41,474 nucleotides of DNA from Winogradskyella pelagia (GTDB taxonomy: Bacteria > Bacteroidota > Bacteroidia > Flavobacteriales > Flavobacteriaceae), in contig NZ_JAGEVF010000016.1 of the NCBI RefSeq assembly GCF_017581965.1, positions 1-41,474 on the forward strand, written 5' to 3'. Below, piece after piece: positions 16,978 through 24,713 of the stretch (within the stretch, counting starts at the first letter, position 1; each line of letters opens with the position of its first letter). The position numbers and the translations under genes were made by a program. The notes under the pieces were generated by a model, which saw only the letters and a program-made list of their open reading frames with translations, ran no database searches and was not told the origin of the DNA.

Positions 16978-17457
16978 ATGTACAAGAAGCAATTTGAAAT
17001 TAGATGGAGTGATGTTGATGCCAATGGGCACCTGGCAAATTCTGCCTACACTAACTTTATGAGTCATGCAAGGATGTCGTTTTTTAATGAGTTTGGCTTT
17101 ACCATGAAAGATATTTTAAAAAATGGTATAGGACCAGTGGTGTTTTATGAGCATATGTACTATTTCAAAGAATCTTTTATTGGTGCGCCAATAACGGTAA
17201 CTATTAAGGTGTCAGGACTGAGTGAAGACGGTATGCTTTTTATGTTTGAACATGACTTCTACAATCATAAAGGTGAGCACCTAGCGCACTGTGAGATGCA
17301 AGGCGGTTGGATAGATTTGAAATTGAGAAAACTTACCGGTCTACCAAAAGAAATGCTCGAATTGTCTCAAAAATTTCCTAAATCCGATGGTTTTAAAGTA
17401 CTGACTAAAGAAGATACTAGAAAGTACGGTGTTAGACCTAAACCCATACAAGTCTAG
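16978..17457 (+). CDS. acyl-CoA thioesterase (4HBT hotdog fold), 159 aa
   Basis: The start RWSDVDANGHLANSAY is the 4-hydroxybenzoyl-CoA thioesterase-type signature; Asp12 or Asp14 with the following GHL forms the usual active site. The FYNHKGEHLAHCEMQGGWIDLK region completes the hotdog. It should hydrolyse an acyl-CoA or acyl-ACP of unknown chain type in the cytoplasm. It stands alone, divergent from yicC. Its TAG stop directly abuts the stop of the convergent gene at 17458, with no base between. Confidence 0.9.
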   Translation: MYKKQFEIRWSDVDANGHLANSAYTNFMSHARMSFFNEFGFTMKDILKNGIGPVVFYEHMYYFKESFIGAPITVTIKVSGLSEDGMLFMFEHDFYNHKGEHLAHCEMQGGWIDLKLRKLTGLPKEMLELSQKFPKSDGFKVLTKEDTRKYGVRPKPIQV

Positions 17458-18591
17458 TTATTTAAAGGGTTGGTGCTGTTTGTAGGTTTTTATTTGGACG
17501 TTGGCTATAAATGGTTTGAGAATTAGATTTGGAAGATATCTTTTGTGTCTACAGTAGCACGTGAGTTGCTGAGGTAGGGCACCAAGAGTACTTTTTATTT
17601 CTGAAGCCGTACGTCCTAGATTTATTTTATGGGCGCCAACCTCAATTCCAAGTCGGATATAGTCATTCAATATTCTTGGGTAAATAGCATAAGATTTATT
17701 AAGTGCGTAATCAATACCAATAAAATGAGCGTCTAAATTAAGGTTGTTGTGCATTGCGGATAAAAACCCAACTAACCGCCCATCTAAAAAGTACCCTTTA
17801 ACAATAAACCGTTCTTTAAAAGTAGATTTTAAATGAATGTATGTTTGAAGATTTAATATCTGAGCATTGAAGTCGGCATTATCTATGGTGTTTTGATAGA
17901 GGTTCTGAAGAGACTCTAAGTTGGTTTTAATATCATCTTCCGTAAGTAACTTAACGTTAAGCTTTTCACTTTTAGAATCAGCCTTATTGGCCTTAATCCT
18001 ATATTTCGATTTTAAAGCCTTTTTATAATCATCGAAACTCTGCCATTGCGGTTTTAAATCAATAATCATATTAGGTTCCACATTCATTGAGGCATAATCA
18101 AAACGATGAAGTTGATCCGTAATATGGAGTGAGTCTTGCTCAAAATCTTTAATGAAAAGTGCGTGTAACCTCTTGGTATTATGAGATAGCGATTTAATGG
18201 CATCAGCTATAGCATTGAAAGCTTCGGTTTTATCAGCTTCTTTTTTGAGAAAAACGCCATATTCGCCACTAAGAAATACATTGCCGCAGAACAATACTCG
18301 TAAAGGACTTCTACAAAATATGCTATCAATAAGTTCACGAAACCAAGATAGCATGCGTGTATTTTTCGTAATTGTTTTGATGCTAATGGTTATCAATTGG
18401 GTATAGGCTAAGGCAATTGCTTTGCCTTTCTTAAGAATAAAAATATAGCCAAAGGAGATATCTCTATTCGCTATTTCGTATGAATGTAAAAACTCTGGCC
18501 TAAAGTAGATATTATGTTTACATTTTAAGTCTGCCCAATACGACTCAGGGATATCGTTAATCGATGAGAATATGTTGTGCTCATAAGCCAA
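17458..18591 (-). CDS. FemAB/GNAT-like acyltransferase, 377 aa
   Basis: The second half has the GNAT-type pattern of FemAB/CelD-like transferases: MIIDLKPQWQSFDDYKKALKS, then LVGFLSAMHNNLNLDAHFIGIDY, then YPRILNDYIRLGIEVGAHKINLGRTASEIK. Relatives transfer acyl or aminoacyl groups to cell-wall or lipid precursors; the substrate here is unknown. The start is a TTG, 1 nt after the stop of the EamA gene; no in-frame ATG occurs near it. This tight spacing supports the start and an ArsC-like/EamA/acyltransferase operon. The stop abuts that of the convergent thioesterase gene. Confidence 0.82.
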   Translation of the reverse strand: MAYEHNIFSSINDIPESYWADLKCKHNIYFRPEFLHSYEIANRDISFGYIFILKKGKAIALAYTQLITISIKTITKNTRMLSWFRELIDSIFCRSPLRVLFCGNVFLSGEYGVFLKKEADKTEAFNAIADAIKSLSHNTKRLHALFIKDFEQDSLHITDQLHRFDYASMNVEPNMIIDLKPQWQSFDDYKKALKSKYRIKANKADSKSEKLNVKLLTEDDIKTNLESLQNLYQNTIDNADFNAQILNLQTYIHLKSTFKERFIVKGYFLDGRLVGFLSAMHNNLNLDAHFIGIDYALNKSYAIYPRILNDYIRLGIEVGAHKINLGRTASEIKSTLGALPQQLTCYCRHKRYLPNLILKPFIANVQIKTYKQHQPFK

Positions 18592-18592
18592 A

Positions 18593-19486
18593 TTATATTG
18601 ATTTTTTAGGTTTAATAGATACTAAATATACACCAGAAAAAATAAGGGCCATGGCAATAATCTTTACTGTATCTATGGCATCTTCTCCCATTATAATTGC
18701 AAAAAGACCCGCTAATACGGGTTGCAGATAAATAAAAACACCAACGGTCGAAGCCTTAAGTTTTTTTAAGGCCATAGGGTTAAGTAAATATGTGCCGAAA
18801 GTGGCACCTACAACCACAAAAATTACAGAAAACGATATAAAAGGTGTAAAACTAGACCATTCAATGTTTTGAAGTTCGTTATAACCAAATGGTAGCACCA
18901 TAACAAAGCCAAATAAAAAGAGCCATTTAATAAAAGTAAAAGGGTGGTATTTGGTAGTAAGTTGTTTAATTAAAATGATATAGATACTATAAGAAATGGC
19001 ATTTATAAATACTAATACATTGCCAAGAAAAACGTTATCACCTGCTCTAAGTGACTTTCCGTAAAATGTTAGCACAATAGCTCCAGAAAAGGCTAGTACA
19101 ACACCAAAGACCTTAAGAGCGGTAATTTTTTCATTTAGAATAAGAGCCGATAGTATCAATATAATAACTGGTGTAATCGTAACTATGGAGGCCGCATGTA
19201 TGGGCGTTGTTAGTTCAACACCTTTTAAAAATAAAAGCATGTTAATAAACACTCCAAATATAGCAGCAACCAAAAACCTTAGATAGTCCTTGCGCTCTAT
19301 TTTTTCTGAGGGCATTACAAGGCTAAATAACCAAAATAAAACAGCAGCACCTCCTACCCTGAGCAGGGTTAGCGCGAATGGTTTTACAAAACTACCGTTC
19401 ATAATTACCTTTGCAAAGGTGTAATTAAGTCCGTATAATAGCTGCACTAAAAAGAGTGCTAAAATTGCAAATCCTCTGCTATGCAT
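18593..19486 (-). CDS. EamA/DMT family transporter, 297 aa
   Basis: An inner-membrane carrier of the drug/metabolite transporter superfamily, with about ten helices in two EamA repeats (about 5-135 and 150-290). Typical pieces are ALTLLRVGGAAVLFW, ASIVTITPVIILILSALIL with NEKIT after it, and FIYLQPVLAGLFAIIMGED. The substrate is unknown; relatives export amino acids or metabolites. Its start overlaps the end of the ArsC-like gene by 8 nt and its end is 1 nt from the acyltransferase start, so the three are translationally coupled. Confidence 0.93.
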   Translation of the reverse strand: MHSRGFAILALFLVQLLYGLNYTFAKVIMNGSFVKPFALTLLRVGGAAVLFWLFSLVMPSEKIERKDYLRFLVAAIFGVFINMLLFLKGVELTTPIHAASIVTITPVIILILSALILNEKITALKVFGVVLAFSGAIVLTFYGKSLRAGDNVFLGNVLVFINAISYSIYIILIKQLTTKYHPFTFIKWLFLFGFVMVLPFGYNELQNIEWSSFTPFISFSVIFVVVGATFGTYLLNPMALKKLKASTVGVFIYLQPVLAGLFAIIMGEDAIDTVKIIAMALIFSGVYLVSIKPKKSI

Positions 19487-19832
19487 TCAATGCTGTTTTG
19501 GCAGCTTCAACCACCTTTTTGGAATTCCCAATAAACATAATGTCATTGTAAATTAACACAGGACGTTTTAAAAAAGTGTAGTGTTCTAAAATATACGATT
19601 TATAGTCGTCTTCAGACAGGTTTTTATCCTTAAGGTTCATTTCCTTATACAAACGTGCTCGCTTACTGAACAAGGATTCGTAAGATGTCGTTAAAGCTCT
19701 CATTTGCTCTATCTGTTTTTCAGTAATAGCATCATTTTTTATGTCCTGAAGAACAATATCATTCGGAAGGTTGAGTTCGTTCATAATTCGTGTACAAGTA
19801 TTGCAGGTGCTCAAATAGAAAAACGTATTCAT
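19479..19832 (-). CDS. ArsC/Spx-like thioredoxin-fold protein, 117 aa
   Basis: It begins MNTFFYLSTCNTCTRIM, with Cys10 and Cys13 in a C-x2-C motif, and ends with the KRPVLIYNDIMFIGNS segment, where RP is the conserved ArsC-type arginine/cis-proline. This places it in the arsenate reductase-like family that also includes Spx and YffB. The CxxC form and lack of ars neighbours speak against a true arsenate reductase, so a redox or regulatory role is more likely. It is the first gene of the operon with the EamA transporter (8-nt overlap) and the acyltransferase. Confidence 0.87.
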   Translation of the reverse strand: MNTFFYLSTCNTCTRIMNELNLPNDIVLQDIKNDAITEKQIEQMRALTTSYESLFSKRARLYKEMNLKDKNLSEDDYKSYILEHYTFLKRPVLIYNDIMFIGNSKKVVEAAKTALNA

Positions 19833-19914
19833 TGGTTGGCTAGGATTATTTTAAACAGTACAAAATAACTGTATTTCGATTGAAATTTCAGTACTTTTAA
19901 GAAAAATATAAGTC

Positions 19915-20370
19915 ATGGATTGGGCGTTTGATATCACAACCAAGAACAGAACTATTCTCAAATCTTATCTCGAAAACTTAAGCCTGGAGGATCTGAATAA
20001 GATTCCAAGAGGATTTAATAACAATATCATTTGGAATATTGCTCATGTCGTTGCAACACAACAAATTTTAGTCTATACCTTATCTGGACTAGAACCGATT
20101 ATAGATACAGCATTTATAAACAAATACAGAAAAGGAACTAAGCCAGACCAGTTGGTGTTTGAACAGGAAGTAAATGTCATAAAAGGGTTACTGTTTTCAA
20201 CGATTGAACAAACCGAGAAAGACTACAAAGCCCAACGTTTTAAAACCTATACTACTTATACGGTTTCTACAAAAAGTACTATTACCTCATTAGACGAAGC
20301 TATAGAGTTCAATAATTTTCATGAAGGTATCCATTTAGGTTATATTTATGCCTTAAGAAAACTCATTTAG
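19915..20370 (+). CDS. DinB superfamily protein, 151 aa
   Basis: A four-helix DinB/YfiT-like fold with a three-histidine metal site: His44 (NIAHVV), His136 and His140 (FHEGIHLGY). Relatives include bacillithiol- and mycothiol-dependent transferases, and many members have no known substrate. Here the reaction is unknown. A TACTTTTA box (19892-19899) precedes the ATG by about 15 nt. The antiporter gene follows after 4 nt and is likely co-transcribed. Confidence 0.88.
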   Translation: MDWAFDITTKNRTILKSYLENLSLEDLNKIPRGFNNNIIWNIAHVVATQQILVYTLSGLEPIIDTAFINKYRKGTKPDQLVFEQEVNVIKGLLFSTIEQTEKDYKAQRFKTYTTYTVSTKSTITSLDEAIEFNNFHEGIHLGYIYALRKLI

Positions 20371-20374
20371 TATT

Positions 20375-21622
20375 ATGGATTATTATTCAATTGCCACTAT
20401 TCTTATTGTTTTATCTGCAATATTTGGTTATATCAATGTTCGCTTTCTTAAGTTACCTATAACTATAGGATTGATGCTCATAACCATAATTTTTACAATT
20501 GCAGTAATTGCTTTGGCTCAGTTTGATGACACACTTCTAGTTAGTGAAAAGGCCTTTATTAATAGTATTGATTTTGAAACCGTTTTATTGGATATTATGT
20601 TGAGTTTTCTCCTTTTCGCAGGGGCACTTCATACTAATTTTGAACAATTGAGAGTACAGCGTGGACCGATTTTATTATTTGCAACATTAGGAGTTTTAGT
20701 ATCTACGTTTCTTGTGGGTATCGCTATGTTCTATATTATTAATGCAATAGGCATTGAGGTTACCTTTATCAATTGTCTCCTATTTGGTGCTTTAATTTCA
20801 CCAACGGACCCTATAGCTGTCTTAGGTATATTGAAGAAAGCTGGTGCTCCAAAAAAATTAGAAACAAAAATTGTTGGTGAATCCCTGTTTAACGATGGCG
20901 TTGGTGTTGTAGTTTTTCTAACCATTTTTGCCATCGCAGCGAAGCCAAATGCACCTCTAGATTTTTCAGATATTGCCACTTTATTTGGTCAGGAAGTTAT
21001 TGGTGGTATTGGTCTAGGCCTTTTATTGGGCTGGGTCACCTATCGCTTAATGCGTTCTATTGATAATTATGAAATTGAGGTCATTCTAACTATTGCATCT
21101 GTCATGGGAGGAACTATGCTAGCGCATAAATTTCATTTGTCAGCACCTTTGGCTATGGTAACGGCAGGGCTGATGGTTGGTAATGATACAATTAGAAACT
21201 CCGCCATGTCTGAAACGACTGAGGCTTATGTCGATAAGTTTTGGGAAATGATAGATGTATTGTTGAATACTGTGCTCTTTGTGATGATTGGTATGGAGAT
21301 GTTAGTTCTAACTTTAGAAGGAAAATACATCTATGCAGGTCTCATAGCAATACCTGTAATACTTTTATGTCGTTACATTTCATTATGGCCGCCAATCACA
21401 CTTTTTGCGAAAAAGCTTGATTTTGTTCCGCGAACTAATCTTATAATGACATGGGGTGGATTACGTGGTGGTATTTCTATTGCCTTGGCACTGAGTCTAT
21501 CCAAAGAAATGCATCGGGAGCTGTTTCTTGTTATAACCTATATTGTTGTTGTAGCTTCTATTTTAGGGCAAGGTTTAACGGTTGAACCATTTATAAAGAA
21601 GCTCACAAAAACAGCAACCTAA
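20375..21622 (+). CDS. Na+/H+ antiporter of the CPA1 (NhaP-like) family, 415 aa
   Basis: Inner-membrane cation/proton exchanger with about 12 helices. The ion-binding core is visible: GALISPTDPIAVLGILKKAG with the conserved Asp in PTDP, then the ESLFNDGVGVVVF helix with the conserved ND. Later the MTWGGLRGGISIALAL motif gives the conserved arginine. Length is that of the short CPA1 members without a cytosolic tail. It maintains pH or Na+ balance, fitting a marine lifestyle. Its TAA overlaps the stop of the convergent lipoprotein gene by 4 nt. Confidence 0.95.
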   Translation: MDYYSIATILIVLSAIFGYINVRFLKLPITIGLMLITIIFTIAVIALAQFDDTLLVSEKAFINSIDFETVLLDIMLSFLLFAGALHTNFEQLRVQRGPILLFATLGVLVSTFLVGIAMFYIINAIGIEVTFINCLLFGALISPTDPIAVLGILKKAGAPKKLETKIVGESLFNDGVGVVVFLTIFAIAAKPNAPLDFSDIATLFGQEVIGGIGLGLLLGWVTYRLMRSIDNYEIEVILTIASVMGGTMLAHKFHLSAPLAMVTAGLMVGNDTIRNSAMSETTEAYVDKFWEMIDVLLNTVLFVMIGMEMLVLTLEGKYIYAGLIAIPVILLCRYISLWPPITLFAKKLDFVPRTNLIMTWGGLRGGISIALALSLSKEMHRELFLVITYIVVVASILGQGLTVEPFIKKLTKTAT

Positions 21623-22341
21623 TATAGTTTTAAATAAGGGTCCATGTCATCATATGGGATGGCAAATTCTGTATAGCCTTGAGCATAAGAAGCAACTTCG
21701 TAGACGTTATATAATAAAATAAATCCATCATCACTGAAACCCATATTTTCTGGCAAGTGAAAGGGCTCTCCGAAAAAGTAATCTTCCATTTTTAAATTTT
21801 CGTCCTTTTGAGTTAAGTTTTTAATAAAATATGTTTTAGCTAAACTTTCAAATCCCTTTATGTCTTCAATAATAGCATCTAGTTTAAAGATTTTTCCAGT
21901 TTTAGGATTAATATTCAATAAATGGATATGGCTGTTTCCATGTGCTCCACCCTGATATTCGTAAACACTAATTGCCAAGGTAATGACATCATCAGACTGA
22001 TATGTTTTTTCGGTTTCTACTTGTAATTCCCATTTGGCAAGTGCAGAATCAGGAAAATCAGTTATAAATTCAACATACTGCTTGTTAAATGTTTTTAGGA
22101 CGGTAGAAATGTCTTTTAAGGAGCTATCAAGGCCGATACTTTCGACGATGGCTTGTTCTATATGCTTATTAATAGTAGTACTAACCCCATTGGTTCCTTC
22201 GGCAACGTCATATAAAACTGATATATCGGCATCAAAAGCCGTTTTAACTTCTATGGTTTTAAAGGTAATACTTTTGGTTTCAGATGTACAGGCCATTAAA
22301 GACACAAATATTATTAAAGTAAGCAGTGATTTTTTCAGCAT
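21619..22341 (-). CDS. DUF3298/DUF4163-type lipoprotein, 240 aa
   Basis: Lipoprotein signal with LMAC (Cys18). The C-terminal half contains YEYQGGAHGNSHIHLLNINPKTG, typical of DUF3298, and an upstream part like the PdaC/DUF4163 domain. These domains occur together on exported proteins of Gram-positives and Bacteroidota, in some cases beside peptidoglycan deacetylases; no enzyme domain is present here. It probably sits in the periplasm or on the outer membrane. The function is unknown. Its stop overlaps that of the antiporter gene. Confidence 0.85.
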   Translation of the reverse strand: MLKKSLLTLIIFVSLMACTSETKSITFKTIEVKTAFDADISVLYDVAEGTNGVSTTINKHIEQAIVESIGLDSSLKDISTVLKTFNKQYVEFITDFPDSALAKWELQVETEKTYQSDDVITLAISVYEYQGGAHGNSHIHLLNINPKTGKIFKLDAIIEDIKGFESLAKTYFIKNLTQKDENLKMEDYFFGEPFHLPENMGFSDDGFILLYNVYEVASYAQGYTEFAIPYDDMDPYLKLY

Positions 22342-22382
22342 AATAGAATGTGTAAAGTGATATAATAAAGGTATAACTTAGG

Positions 22383-22413
22383 TTTGAAAGGAGCGAATTA
22401 TCCATTATTTTTG
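22383..22413 (+). promoter_or_regulatory. canonical Bacteroidota promoter of the trans-sulfuration gene
   Basis: TTTG at 22383-22386, a 19-nt spacer, then TATTTTTG at 22406-22413 match the -33/-7 consensus TTTG-N19-TAnnTTTG exactly. The start point would be near 22420, leaving a leader of about 66 nt. That leader holds an inverted repeat GCCTTA (22431-22436)/TAAGGC (22463-22468). I saw no known SAM riboswitch core in it. Confidence 0.72.
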
Positions 22414-22486
22414 TTGTCCTTAATAAAAACGCCTTACCGTATGTTTTTATTTTAATCTCGTCTAAGGCAATTTAAACCAAACTCAT

Positions 22487-23626
22487 ATGAAATTTAATAC
22501 TAAAACTATCCATGGAGGGCAAGAACATGATCCGGCTTATGGATCTGTAATGCCTCCGATATATCAAACATCTACTTATGCGCAATCTACTCCTGGTGGG
22601 CACAAGGGTTACGAATATTCTAGAACCCATAACCCTACACGGAATGCTTTAGAAAAAGCTTTTGCAAGTATTGAAAATGGAAATTATGGTTTGGCCTTTG
22701 GTTCTGGCTTGGCAGCTATCGATGCTGTAATTAAATTGTTGAGCCCTGGTGATGAGGTGATATCAACAAACGATTTGTATGGTGGAACTTACCGCTTATT
22801 CACAAAGATTTTTGAAGATTTTGGAATAAAGTTCCATTTTATAGGTATGGAAAACGCCTCAAATATAGAATCATTTATCAATGTCAATACAAAGTTAATT
22901 TGGGTAGAGACGCCTACAAACCCAATGATGAATGTTATTGATATTAAGGCAACCGCTGAGATTGCACAGGCACATAAGATTATGCTGGCGGTAGATAATA
23001 CCTTTGCTACACCATACTTGCAACAACCATTAAACCTTGGGGCAGATATTGTAATGCATTCTGCTACAAAGTATTTAGGTGGCCATAGTGATTTAGTTAT
23101 GGGAGCTTTAGTAGTTAAGGATAAAGATTTAGCTGATAAACTCTATTTTATTCAAAATGCTAGTGGCGCGGTTTGTGGCCCACAAGATAGTTTCTTGGCA
23201 CTTCGAGGTATTAAGACCCTGCATGTGAGAATGCAGCGCCATTGCGAAAACGGAAGAGCTGTTGCAGAATATTTGGTAAAGCATCCAAAGATAGAAAAGG
23301 TCTATTGGCCTGGGTTTGAAAGTCATCCTAACCATGACATCGCTAAGTCTCAAATGAACGATTTTGGAGGAATGGTGTCATTCGTTACAAAAGGCAATAG
23401 TTATGAAGAAGCTATAAAAATAGTGGAGAATTTAAAGGTATTTACTTTGGCAGAATCACTTGGCGGTGTAGAGTCTCTTGCTGGGCATCCTGCGAGTATG
23501 ACTCATGCAAGTATTCCAAAAGAAGAGCGCCAAAAAACAGGAGTGGTTGACTCTCTAATTCGATTAAGCGTTGGGATTGAAGATGAAGAAGACTTAATAG
23601 AAGACTTGAAACAAGCCATAGGATAA
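22487..23626 (+). CDS. metB: cystathionine gamma-synthase/lyase-type PLP enzyme, 379 aa
   Basis: PLP-dependent trans-sulfuration enzyme of sulfur amino acid metabolism. The PLP lysine is Lys195 in SATKYLGGHSD. Other family marks are FGSGLAAIDAV (71-81), DLYGGTYRLF (96-105), ETPTNPMMNV (141-150) and the C-terminal SLGGVESLAGHPASMTHAS run. Full length. Sequence by eye does not separate cystathionine gamma-synthase (MetB) from gamma-lyase or beta-lyase, so the symbol is provisional. It is a single gene with its own promoter (22383-22413) and terminator (23650-23684). Confidence 0.93.
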   Translation: MKFNTKTIHGGQEHDPAYGSVMPPIYQTSTYAQSTPGGHKGYEYSRTHNPTRNALEKAFASIENGNYGLAFGSGLAAIDAVIKLLSPGDEVISTNDLYGGTYRLFTKIFEDFGIKFHFIGMENASNIESFINVNTKLIWVETPTNPMMNVIDIKATAEIAQAHKIMLAVDNTFATPYLQQPLNLGADIVMHSATKYLGGHSDLVMGALVVKDKDLADKLYFIQNASGAVCGPQDSFLALRGIKTLHVRMQRHCENGRAVAEYLVKHPKIEKVYWPGFESHPNHDIAKSQMNDFGGMVSFVTKGNSYEEAIKIVENLKVFTLAESLGGVESLAGHPASMTHASIPKEERQKTGVVDSLIRLSVGIEDEEDLIEDLKQAIG

Positions 23627-23649
23627 ACCTAATATTTTAAAAATAGTAT

Positions 23650-23684
23650 AAAGACAAGTAATTTATTGCTTGTCTTTTTTTTTT
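23650..23684 (+). terminator. intrinsic terminator after the PLP enzyme gene
   Basis: AAAGACAAG pairs with CTTGTCTTT (partly extended by TAA/TTG next to the loop), followed by ten T residues. It stands between the PLP enzyme gene and the convergent gene at 23694. Confidence 0.9.
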
Positions 23685-23693
23685 GAGTTATGA

Positions 23694-24497
23694 CTAATCT
23701 AAATAATAAATGTAGCCAAAATTTAACCAGAGGTTCCAATCATTAGCTTTGTTAGAATCAAGTTTGTGATTAAGACCATCCACAAAATCATCAAAATAAT
23801 ATTGCCACCTCAACTCAACAAACAAATCTGAAAGTATCGTCAGTTTGTAACGCGTACCAACACTTGCAACTACCGACCAAGTAGATCCACTTTCATCGCT
23901 AACAAAGGGATCTCCTCCAGAGGCCTGCTGCCAAAATGTGTAATAGTTATTAGGGTTTTGCGGATTTCCCGTACCATAAGTAGTTTCAACAGAAGGATTA
24001 AAGGAAACATAATGTGCACCTAGAGCCGCGAAAGGGGCAAAAGAATATACACCTGCTGAAAAAGCCCTTATACTCCTTGGGAAATATTCTAGTTGCATAC
24101 CAATATCCCAGTTCTGAGCCTCTCCAGAATGAGCCCTGAGTCTATCAGCATTATCACTTGTTTTTGAATCTTCTACCCATTCACCAAAGTGATTAAGTTT
24201 TGTTTTGTTCCAAGCGATTTCACTTCGTAATTTAAAATGATCATTAAAATAAGTATCTGTAGAATAACAGTTACAATCTGCCCGATAGGCAAAGTTGATG
24301 TAGTGAACAATACCGATGGCAATACCAGTATTCCCAGAATTGGTCTGAAAATCTCGTCTAACGCCAAAATCAGATTGGAAAGCTACACCTCCAATAAAGG
24401 CACCAATTTCGTGAGAAAAACCTAGTTGTGAGAAGCTTTGTTGTACTGAGCAGAACAGTACAACTAGTAAAATCATCTTCCTAATGTATATGCCCAT
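23694..24497 (-). CDS. exported beta-barrel-like protein next to gdh, 267 aa
   Basis: A signal peptide (about 1-23, ending SFSQ) is followed by alternating beta segments (GFSHEIGAFIGGVAFQSDFGVR, GTRYKLTILSDLFVELRWQYYF, LWLNFGYIYYL) typical of a small outer-membrane barrel (DUF6089-like). From memory, homologues in Flavobacteriia sit beside the glutamate dehydrogenase gene and have sometimes been labelled 'glutamate dehydrogenase' by mistaken transfer; nothing in this protein resembles a dehydrogenase. It is divergent from gdhA (216 bp apart). Met8 (24476) is an alternative start. The function is unknown. Confidence 0.8.
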   Translation of the reverse strand: MGIYIRKMILLVVLFCSVQQSFSQLGFSHEIGAFIGGVAFQSDFGVRRDFQTNSGNTGIAIGIVHYINFAYRADCNCYSTDTYFNDHFKLRSEIAWNKTKLNHFGEWVEDSKTSDNADRLRAHSGEAQNWDIGMQLEYFPRSIRAFSAGVYSFAPFAALGAHYVSFNPSVETTYGTGNPQNPNNYYTFWQQASGGDPFVSDESGSTWSVVASVGTRYKLTILSDLFVELRWQYYFDDFVDGLNHKLDSNKANDWNLWLNFGYIYYLD

Positions 24498-24669
24498 AAA
24501 AATTGGTTTAGGCCAATGTTAAACAAATATATAAAAACTCGATTAACTACAAAATAAAACGGATAAAATGCAATATTCTTATTAGGGAGAAGATATTTAT
24601 TACATGTTATGAAAATTAAAATTTAATTGACAATATAAAAAAAATAAGCAGTTATTTTTACAGATAATG

Positions 24670-24677
24670 TATATTTG
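24670..24677 (+). promoter_or_regulatory. -7 box of the gdhA promoter
   Basis: TATATTTG fits TAnnTTTG exactly, 36 nt before the ATG at 24714. The -33 region at the expected distance is poor. The remaining part of the 216-bp gap is AT-rich without a further feature. Confidence 0.48.
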
Positions 24678-24713
24678 TTGCCTATAAATCACAATTTCTT
24701 AATAATATTTCAT

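Noticed and set aside
19479..19832. true arsenate reductase arsC
   Set aside because: No ars operon neighbours, and a CxxC motif of the Spx/YffB-like branch; only family-level naming is justified.
22342..22486. SAM riboswitch before the trans-sulfuration gene
   Set aside because: I found no known SAM-I/SAM-II core pattern; only a simple GCCTTA/TAAGGC dyad is present.
24627..24632. TTGACA as a sigma70 -35 box for gdhA
   Set aside because: It is about 38 nt from the TATATTTG box and Bacteroidota promoters use TTTG at -33, so the match is probably chance.
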